Shown here piece after piece: positions 8,298 through 13,332 of a DNA stretch of 21,581 bases; position 1 is the first letter of the stretch, and each line of letters starts with the position of its first letter. The stretch comes from Candidatus Aminicenantes bacterium UBA876 (GTDB lineage Bacteria > Acidobacteriota > Aminicenantia > UBA2199): the NCBI GenBank assembly GCA_002294665.1, contig DBFQ01000084.1, positions 1 to 21,581 of the forward strand, in the 5' to 3' direction. Made by a program: the position numbers and the translations under genes. The notes below the pieces were generated by a model. That model saw only the letters and a list, made by a program, of their open reading frames with translations. It made no database searches and had not been told where the DNA came from.

Positions 8298-9401
8298 ATG
8301 CGATCCGGGTCCAATAAAGAGGCGTTTCTGCCCGGAACTGAAGAAAGAATCGCCGTTGTGCGTTTATCGGCCCTGGGTGACATCATTCACACCCTGCCGG
8401 CGGTCATGCGCTTGCGGGAAAGTGCAAAAGAAACAGCGCTGGAATGGATCACTTCACCCCCCGCCGACCGGTTGCTTCAGGCGTTCGATGTCGCCGACCA
8501 GGTTCACTCGCTGAAAATCCGCGGCGAATCGTTCACCGATTCCCTGCGCACCCTGCGCGGCTTTCGCCGTCGGCATCGCGACCGGTATTCAATGGTGATC
8601 GACTTCCAGGGATTGATCAAATCAGCCCTTGTCTCGCGTATGCTCTCGGCGAACGTGGTGGGATTTCATCGGCGGAACCTGCGCGAACCCGTCGCATCGC
8701 TGGCGTACCGGCATCAGGCATCCCCCTGGCCGGAGCAGGAGCACGTGATCTACAAGAATCTCCACTTGTTGAAGGTGCTGGGGATTGAAGCGGGTGCCGT
8801 GCACTATCCGCCGATGCTTCCCAAACCCCCTTCAGACAGGTTAAGTGATTTCCTGCACGAGCATTCAGCAGGATCCGGGGGATTCATCATCCTGAACGTC
8901 GGCGCGGGATGGAAAAGCAAGACCCCCCCGCGCGAACTGCTGATTCAGGTCGGCAACCGGCTGCGCGAAAAAATTCCCGCAGTCATCCTTTGGGGAAACG
9001 CCGTTGAGCGGGAGCGGGCTCATCTTGTTTCAGCCGGAACCGGTATACCCATGGCTCCCCCTACCGATTTCATCGACCTGATTCACCTGATCCGATCCGC
9101 AGCCGTCATCGTCAGTGCCGACACATTGGCGCTGCATTTGGCGGATGTGGTGCAGACTCCGAGTGTCGGCCTGTTTGCACCGACATCCCCCAAACGCAAC
9201 GGCTCGTTGCTTCCCGCTTCCCGCGCCGTGGTCGCCGATATTGATTGCCGGTACTGCTACCGCCGGGACTGCGGAAGAATGAATTGCATGGCGCAAATCT
9301 CTGCGGATGACGTCCACAATGCCGTCAAAGAAGTGCTGGACGCCTCCGGCGGAAAAAAGCCGGGTGCGGCTTCAGCAGACGCAACGCCTTCCGTGCGTTG
9401 A
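8298..9401 (+). CDS. Glycosyltransferase family 9, heptosyltransferase-like (WaaC/WaaF type)
   Basis: The 367-residue protein has the GT9 features: an N-terminal Rossmann start VVRLSALGDIIHTLP, a central NVGAGWKSK loop, and a donor-binding region VSADTLALHLA followed by GLFAPTSPKRNG. Near the C-terminus is a cysteine cluster (CRYCYRRDCGRMNCM) typical of heptosyltransferase relatives. It should add heptose from ADP-heptose to lipid A-core at the cytoplasmic face of the inner membrane, which fits the directly preceding rfaE1-rfaE2 pair. ATG 8298 has AGGA about 8 nt upstream, overlapping the rfaE2 TAG stop, which points to coupled translation. Whether it is heptosyltransferase I, II or a later enzyme cannot be decided. 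Confidence 0.88.
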   Translation: MRSGSNKEAFLPGTEERIAVVRLSALGDIIHTLPAVMRLRESAKETALEWITSPPADRLLQAFDVADQVHSLKIRGESFTDSLRTLRGFRRRHRDRYSMVIDFQGLIKSALVSRMLSANVVGFHRRNLREPVASLAYRHQASPWPEQEHVIYKNLHLLKVLGIEAGAVHYPPMLPKPPSDRLSDFLHEHSAGSGGFIILNVGAGWKSKTPPRELLIQVGNRLREKIPAVILWGNAVERERAHLVSAGTGIPMAPPTDFIDLIHLIRSAAVIVSADTLALHLADVVQTPSVGLFAPTSPKRNGSLLPASRAVVADIDCRYCYRRDCGRMNCMAQISADDVHNAVKEVLDASGGKKPGAASADATPSVR

Positions 9402-9437
9402 ACGCAGCGTTTCGGGTCCGGCAATTTCCCGCGGCAT

Positions 9438-10157
9438 TCAGGATCCGTGCTGCAACTTCGAAGTCAGGAGCTGTACGCGGCGACAGGTTCTTTTCCAGCG
9501 GGTTCTGAAAAGGAAACCCCTCACGTAATCGAAAAACCGCTGCATGTGCTGGGCGAATCCGGAGCAAGCGTATGTTTCCGGAGTGGATCGGAAAGACCAG
9601 TAGATGCGCCAGGGAATGCCGATGATGTTCCTGCGGGGAAGGAACCCCCAGTAGCGCGAATCGTTGCTATCGGCCCGGTTATCGCCCAGGCAGAAGTAAT
9701 GCGCCGGGGGAACCCGGCAGGCATAATCGTCATTGCCGGCAATCTGCGGTATGCCGCATGCCAGGTAGCTTTCCCGCAGAGGTTTTCCGTTAATATTGAG
9801 TCTGCCTGCGCGCATGCGGATGGTATCGCCCGGCAAGCCGATGACACGCTTGACAAAAACCCGCTCGTCGGAGTCAGGCGGATGAAAAACCACGATCATG
9901 CCCCGGATGATCGGGCGGGTCGGTAAAAAGAGGCGTTCAATCGCGTTCCATCCGCAACGGGAACGCACCATGTCGACCACGACATGATCCCCCACCATCA
10001 GGCTGTCCTGCATTGAGGCGGAAGATACCGCCAGGGTCTGGAACACAAATGTGCGACAAAAAAACAGCAACAGCAATAAATGCAGTGCCAGAATTGAAAA
10101 CCCCCTGACAGCTTCTGCAAGGGATTCATGCTTGAAAAAAAACGGACGACGAAGCAT
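9438..10157 (-). CDS. lepB: Signal peptidase I (S26)
   Basis: This 239-residue protein has one N-terminal membrane segment (about 20-40) and then the S26 boxes: box B around SSASM with catalytic S48, box D with the general base K103 in VFVKRVIGLPGD, and box E in GDNRADSNDSRYWG. It cleaves Sec/Tat signal peptides at the outer face of the inner membrane. The residues after the catalytic serine read MQDSL where most members have MxPTL, so the usual proline is missing. Two cysteines (YLACG, YACRV) could form the disulfide seen in some members. A basic tail of about 30 residues follows box E. ATG 10157 has no ribosome binding site; the promoter boxes place transcription start at or next to the ATG, so the mRNA is probably leaderless. 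Confidence 0.9.
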   Translation of the reverse strand: MLRRPFFFKHESLAEAVRGFSILALHLLLLLFFCRTFVFQTLAVSSASMQDSLMVGDHVVVDMVRSRCGWNAIERLFLPTRPIIRGMIVVFHPPDSDERVFVKRVIGLPGDTIRMRAGRLNINGKPLRESYLACGIPQIAGNDDYACRVPPAHYFCLGDNRADSNDSRYWGFLPRRNIIGIPWRIYWSFRSTPETYACSGFAQHMQRFFDYVRGFLFRTRWKRTCRRVQLLTSKLQHGS

Positions 10158-10164
10158 CGGGAAT

Positions 10165-10193
10165 ATTCTACGTCATCTTTTCCCGCGAGACAA
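10165..10193 (-). promoter_or_regulatory. Promoter of lepB, giving a leaderless transcript
   Basis: Minus strand TTGTCT (10188-10193), 17-nt spacer, TAGAAT (10165-10170). Only 7 nt separate the -10 box from ATG 10157, the usual -10 to start-point distance, so the A of ATG is the predicted first or second transcribed base. Confidence 0.55.
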
Positions 10194-10197
10194 GCGG

Positions 10198-10226
10198 TTG
10201 AAGCGCGCATCCGCTTTGGCTACAAT
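10198..10226 (+). promoter_or_regulatory. Promoter of the saccharopine-dehydrogenase-like gene
   Basis: Plus strand TTGAAG (10198-10203), 17-nt spacer, TACAAT (10221-10226). The predicted start near 10233 leaves a leader of about 40 nt that contains GGGAGG, 6 nt before ATG 10275. The -35 box is 4 nt from the -35 box of the lepB promoter on the other strand. Confidence 0.6.
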
Positions 10227-10274
10227 GTAGCTGGCCGGTGCGAATATCCGCGCATCGCGAAAGGGAGGTTGCAC

Positions 10275-10604
10275 ATGCAGCGTGTACTCGTACTTGGAAG
10301 CGGTTTGATCGGGCATGCCGTCGCGGCTGATCTCAGTAGTGAATTCGATGTGCATGTGGCGGATGCGGATATGCATACGTTGGAAGCCGTTTCCGCCTCG
10401 TTTTCCGTTACACCGGTTCATGCGGATTTATCCGATGCCGCACGCTTGCAGCACCTGGCCCGGGAAGCCGACATTGTCGTGAATGCCCTGCCCGGCCATA
10501 TGGGATTCTCCGCGCTCACCAACGTGATCGAAAGCGGGACGGATGTCGTGGATATCGCTTTCAGCCCCGAGGATCCGTTGATGCTCCATGAACGGGCGGA
10601 ATAG
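10275..10604 (+). CDS. Saccharopine/lysine-6-dehydrogenase-like protein, N-terminal part, ended by an in-frame TAG
   Basis: This stretch encodes 109 residues: a Rossmann NAD(P)-binding half with GSGLIGHAVA after the first strand and VVNALPG further on. ATG 10275 is preceded by GGGAGG at 6 nt and a good promoter. The frame ends at TAG 10602-10604, in the middle of the conserved helix HERAE(stop)AGVT that precedes the DCGVAPG loop. The same frame continues directly on the other side as the rest of the protein, so this is one gene of 374 codons broken by a single amber codon, not a natural short gene. Full-length relatives act on amino acids such as lysine or saccharopine with NAD(P). Without read-through the fragment would lack the catalytic and dimerisation part. 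Confidence 0.75.
   Translation: MQRVLVLGSGLIGHAVAADLSSEFDVHVADADMHTLEAVSASFSVTPVHADLSDAARLQHLAREADIVVNALPGHMGFSALTNVIESGTDVVDIAFSPEDPLMLHERAE
10602..10604 (+). other. In-frame amber (TAG) codon inside a conserved gene
   Basis: Flanking codons on both sides read as one continuous saccharopine-dehydrogenase-family protein: HERAE, TAG, AGVTAVVDCGVAPG. A single change (for example GAG, AAG or CAG to TAG) would restore the frame. TAG also ends at least two other genes here (8286, 13286) besides this one's own end (11397), so it is used as a normal stop. Confidence 0.85.
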
Positions 10605-10610
10605 GCCGGG

Positions 10611-11399
10611 GTGACCGCGGTTGTCGACTGTGGAGTCGCGCCGGGGCTCTGCAACATGATTCTGGGCTATGAAAGCACGCGCATGGAGCAGATCGATTCC
10701 TATTCCTGCATGGTCGGAGGCTTACCCGTTGAACGGCAATGGCCCTGGGAATACAAGGCGGGCTTCTCCCCCGCTGATGTGATCGAAGAATACACCCGTC
10801 CCTGTCGCATGGTCCGGGACTCCGCGCAGGTCATTTATCCGCCGCTTTCCGGATTGGAAAAAGTGGAGTTCAAGGGGATCGGCACACTTGAAGCATTTCA
10901 TACCGATGGGCTGCGCACTTTACTGAAAACAATGAAAATTCCCAATATGAAGGAAAAAACCCTGAGGTACCCCGGCCATGTCGCCTTGATGGAGATATTG
11001 AGCGCGGCGGGATTTTTCAACAAAGAAAAAGTCCGCATCGGCGACCAGAGCCTCTCACCTCTGGAGATGACCAGCGCGGTTCTATTCCCGCAATGGAAAA
11101 TGCGCCCGGACGAAGCGGATTTTACGGTCATGCGTGTCGCGATTGCGGGAAGGTCCGGAGGAAATGAAGTGCAACGGGTCTTCGAACTCTTCGATCAATT
11201 CGACTGGAAAACCCGGACCACTTCGATGGCGCGTACAACCGGTTATACCTGCTCAGCCGTGGTCCGGATCCTCGCGGAAGGCGCTGTCCCGCGGCGGGGA
11301 ATCGTTGCGCCGGAGCATCTGGGGCAAATGGACGGCCTGTTCGCCCGCGTTCGCGATTTTCTGGCCTCGCGTGGAGTCAAGCTCAGCGGCGATTTGTAG
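10611..11399 (+). CDS. Saccharopine/lysine-6-dehydrogenase-like protein, C-terminal part downstream of the TAG
   Basis: 262 residues from GTG 10611, in the same frame as the N-terminal part and two codons past the TAG. It begins TAVVDCGVAPGL, the loop that follows the Rossmann half, and carries the C-terminal substrate/dimerisation domain (EAFHTDGLRTLL, LRYPGHVALM, MARTTGYTCSAV near the end), all in the order expected for lysine-6-dehydrogenase-like members. The region shows no other defect, so decay, if any, is recent. There is no good ribosome binding site before GTG 10611; separate translation would need re-initiation after the TAG. Alone it lacks the nucleotide-binding fold. It may be the remains of a freshly broken gene, or read-through may give the whole enzyme. 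Confidence 0.75.
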   Translation: MTAVVDCGVAPGLCNMILGYESTRMEQIDSYSCMVGGLPVERQWPWEYKAGFSPADVIEEYTRPCRMVRDSAQVIYPPLSGLEKVEFKGIGTLEAFHTDGLRTLLKTMKIPNMKEKTLRYPGHVALMEILSAAGFFNKEKVRIGDQSLSPLEMTSAVLFPQWKMRPDEADFTVMRVAIAGRSGGNEVQRVFELFDQFDWKTRTTSMARTTGYTCSAVVRILAEGAVPRRGIVAPEHLGQMDGLFARVRDFLASRGVKLSGDL

Positions 11400-11447
11400 T
11401 TTCAAGCGCACGCATGGGAACCAATTCTTTCGCGTTTGCGTTTATTG

Positions 11448-11456
11448 TGATATAAC
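11448..11456 (+). promoter_or_regulatory. Possible extended -10 promoter of the PspC-domain gene
   Basis: TG at 11448-11449 and TATAAC at 11451-11456 form an extended -10 element; no good -35 box is visible 16-18 nt upstream. The leader would be about 25 nt and includes the AGGAGG used at GTG 11488. Confidence 0.4.
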
Positions 11457-11487
11457 GGTCGGCAACGGACCGGAGAGGAGGCTGGCA

Positions 11488-11949
11488 GTGAAACGTTTGT
11501 ACCGCAGTCGCAAAGATCGTGTAATTTCCGGAATATGTGGAGGAATCGGCGAGTACTTCGACGTGGATCCGGTTCTGGTTCGTGTGGGTGCGGTTTTATT
11601 GATATTTACCGGCGGCGTGGGGTTGATCGCATATATCGTCGGGATTTTCATCATTCCCGAAGAACCGCTGGATCGAGAAAGCCTTGAAACTGCGGCTTTA
11701 ACCACGGATGTTCCTGCTTCCGCGGAACCGGAATCCGCCGGCGATGCGGGATCCTCTTCCGGCTCCCATTCAGGCCCGCTTGTTTTCGGCTTGATCCTGG
11801 TCATACTCGGTTTGTTCTTCATGCTGAGAAATATCCCCATGTTCAATGACTATTACTGGTGGATCCGTGACCATATCCGCATGTTCTTCTGGCCTGGAGT
11901 ATTCATCGGTCTCGGCATTTTCCTGATCGCACGCAACAGCCGGCGCTGA
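11488..11949 (+). CDS. PspC-domain membrane protein
   Basis: The 153-residue protein opens with a PspC domain (about 1-60): KRLYRSRKDRVISGICGGIG, then YFDVDPVLVRV and a membrane segment ending in IIPEEP. A Ser/Pro/Ala-rich linker follows, then two more membrane segments (GLILVILGLFF and a final GVFIGLGIFLIA). PspC proteins are inner-membrane partners in envelope-stress (phage-shock) responses; stand-alone versions such as this one, with extra C-terminal membrane helices, are common and poorly studied. The start is GTG 11488 because AGGAGG lies 6 nt upstream and the domain begins at once; the open frame further upstream overlaps the dehydrogenase gene and is not coding. No pspA or pspB-like gene is nearby. 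Confidence 0.85.
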   Translation: MKRLYRSRKDRVISGICGGIGEYFDVDPVLVRVGAVLLIFTGGVGLIAYIVGIFIIPEEPLDRESLETAALTTDVPASAEPESAGDAGSSSGSHSGPLVFGLILVILGLFFMLRNIPMFNDYYWWIRDHIRMFFWPGVFIGLGIFLIARNSRR

Positions 11950-11986
11950 AACGTCGTCAGCATCCGTTCCCTTTGTCGCTGCGGCA

Positions 11987-12015
11987 TTGCAATCCCCTTT
12001 TCTCACCCTTATAAT
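11987..12015 (+). promoter_or_regulatory. Promoter of the M29-like aminopeptidase gene
   Basis: TTGCAA (11987-11992), 17-nt spacer, perfect TATAAT (12010-12015). The start near 12022 gives a leader of about 94 nt that holds two perfect hairpins. Confidence 0.65.
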
Positions 12016-12021
12016 AAAACC

Positions 12022-12043
12022 GAGCGCCTGAAAACGGGCGCTC
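12022..12043 (+). other. Leader hairpin 1 upstream of the M29-like gene
   Basis: GAGCGCC (12022-12028) and GGCGCTC (12037-12043) form a perfect 7-bp GC-rich stem with an 8-nt loop. It begins right at the predicted transcription start, so it could cap the 5' end of the mRNA. No T-run follows. Confidence 0.5.
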
Positions 12044-12062
12044 CGACAGCCTTGAAAAGTAT

Positions 12063-12080
12063 CCGGCACAAACATGCCGG
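12063..12080 (+). other. Leader hairpin 2 upstream of the M29-like gene
   Basis: CCGGCA (12063-12068) and TGCCGG (12075-12080) pair perfectly around a CAAACA loop, with a further possible U-G pair outside. It lies 22 nt before the GAGGAG ribosome binding site (12103-12108). Confidence 0.45.
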
Positions 12081-12115
12081 GGCCGTTTCAAACGCCGCCC
12101 CCGAGGAGAGAAAAG

Positions 12116-13288
12116 ATGAACCAGCTCGATGTACAAGAGTTGATCGCGTTGCTGGCATCAGTCTTTTCACCGGTTGAATCCGATCGTGAACTGGGAATCC
12201 TGGTTGATATCCCCAGAGAGCCGCGAACGGATTCCATCCGCTGGAAGGAACGCCGCGGCATCGCCGCCGCCTGGAGAGACACAATCCGCCTGCACGTTGC
12301 CCAGTTGGGACTCGAACGAATCCACCTGTTTGCATATCCCGATGTCGGTTCCAATAACGCCGATTTACCCGCCACAGCCTACGATGTGGATGGGGCTCTT
12401 CCCGAAGCCGCTTCAGAACTGGCTGCGTGTGGGAAACCGGTGACTTTTGAGCAGGTGTTCTCAACCTGCCAATTGCTGCTGGCGCCGACGGAATACTCCA
12501 CCACCGCGCCGCTGAAGAACGCGGCACGCAAATACCGGTTTCGCGCCGCCACCATGCCGGGGTTCATTTCGGCGATGATACCCGCCCTGCGCATCGATTA
12601 CAACGAAGTGAACCGCCGCTGCGGGATATTGAAACAACTGCTGGATCCAGCTGTGGGAGCGGATGTGCGCTTCGTGGTCGACGGCCGGCAGGAATATCAA
12701 ATGCACTTCGATCTGCGCCACCGTGCCGCGCACGTGAGCAGCGGGCGCTTTCCCGAAGCGGGCGTCGCAGGCAATCTGCCCAGCGGAGAAACCTATATCG
12801 TGCCTTACGAGGGAGAAAAATACCGCGATTCCGGTGACCCGACTGATCTCAGCCGCACGCACGGGCAATTGCCGGTTGAGATCAACGGCCACGTGGTCAT
12901 ATTCTCCATTCAGGATAACCGTGCCGTGGCGGTCAGCGGAGAAATGGAAGCCGCTGATGCGGAAGGCGAGCACCTGAAACGTGAACCCGCTTACGGAAAC
13001 ATGGCGGAACTGGGTTTCGGAGTGCTTGGCGATTTCGGCCTGACGCCGATCAATGAAATCCTGCTGGACGAAAAACTCGGTTTTCATGTGGCATTCGGTC
13101 GCAGCGACCATTTCGGGGGAGATGTCGGACCGGAACGTTTCTCTTCTCCCACCGAAGTCATCCATTTGGATCGAATCTATATTCCCGCCACCCAGCCGCG
13201 GGTACACCTGGCGGAGGTGAGGCTGATCGCGGAAAGCGCGGACCCCGTCACGGTGATCCGGGACGGTGAATACCAGATTTTTTCCTAG
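12116..13288 (+). CDS. M29-like metal-dependent aminopeptidase
   Basis: This 390-residue protein resembles the M29 (AmpS/aminopeptidase T) family. The supporting motifs lie in the C-terminal half: PSGETYIVPYEG, an AELGFGV stretch, DEKLGFHVAFG with the family's glutamate and histidine, DHFGG, and a late IHLD (His-x-Asp) ligand pair. M29 enzymes remove N-terminal residues from peptides with two divalent metals in the cytoplasm; no signal peptide is present here. The N-terminal half is more diverged and I could not place motifs in it. ATG 12116 is set by GAGGAG 7 nt upstream. It sits behind its own promoter and a two-hairpin leader, and the Lon-like gene follows after 44 bp, so the two may be co-transcribed. 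Substrate range is unknown; a non-peptidase relative cannot be excluded. Confidence 0.75.
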   Translation: MNQLDVQELIALLASVFSPVESDRELGILVDIPREPRTDSIRWKERRGIAAAWRDTIRLHVAQLGLERIHLFAYPDVGSNNADLPATAYDVDGALPEAASELAACGKPVTFEQVFSTCQLLLAPTEYSTTAPLKNAARKYRFRAATMPGFISAMIPALRIDYNEVNRRCGILKQLLDPAVGADVRFVVDGRQEYQMHFDLRHRAAHVSSGRFPEAGVAGNLPSGETYIVPYEGEKYRDSGDPTDLSRTHGQLPVEINGHVVIFSIQDNRAVAVSGEMEAADAEGEHLKREPAYGNMAELGFGVLGDFGLTPINEILLDEKLGFHVAFGRSDHFGGDVGPERFSSPTEVIHLDRIYIPATQPRVHLAEVRLIAESADPVTVIRDGEYQIFS

Positions 13289-13332
13289 GCGGACACCGGG
13301 CAGGATAGGCGCGCTCAGAAAGGAGAGAAACA

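Noticed and set aside
9394..9406. Small inverted repeat TGCGT/ACGCA around the GT9 stop codon as a terminator
   Set aside because: Only 5 bp with a 3-nt loop and no T-run; expected by chance.
10128..10274. N-terminal extension of the dehydrogenase frame
   Set aside because: It overlaps the lepB start and both promoters; ATG 10275 has a clear ribosome binding site and begins the Rossmann fold.
10602..10604. Selenocysteine as the explanation for the interrupted gene
   Set aside because: The codon is TAG, not TGA, and the position is not one where the family has a catalytic cysteine.
11134..11487. Long upstream extension of the PspC-domain frame
   Set aside because: It overlaps the dehydrogenase gene in another frame, and the PspC domain starts right at GTG 11488 behind AGGAGG.
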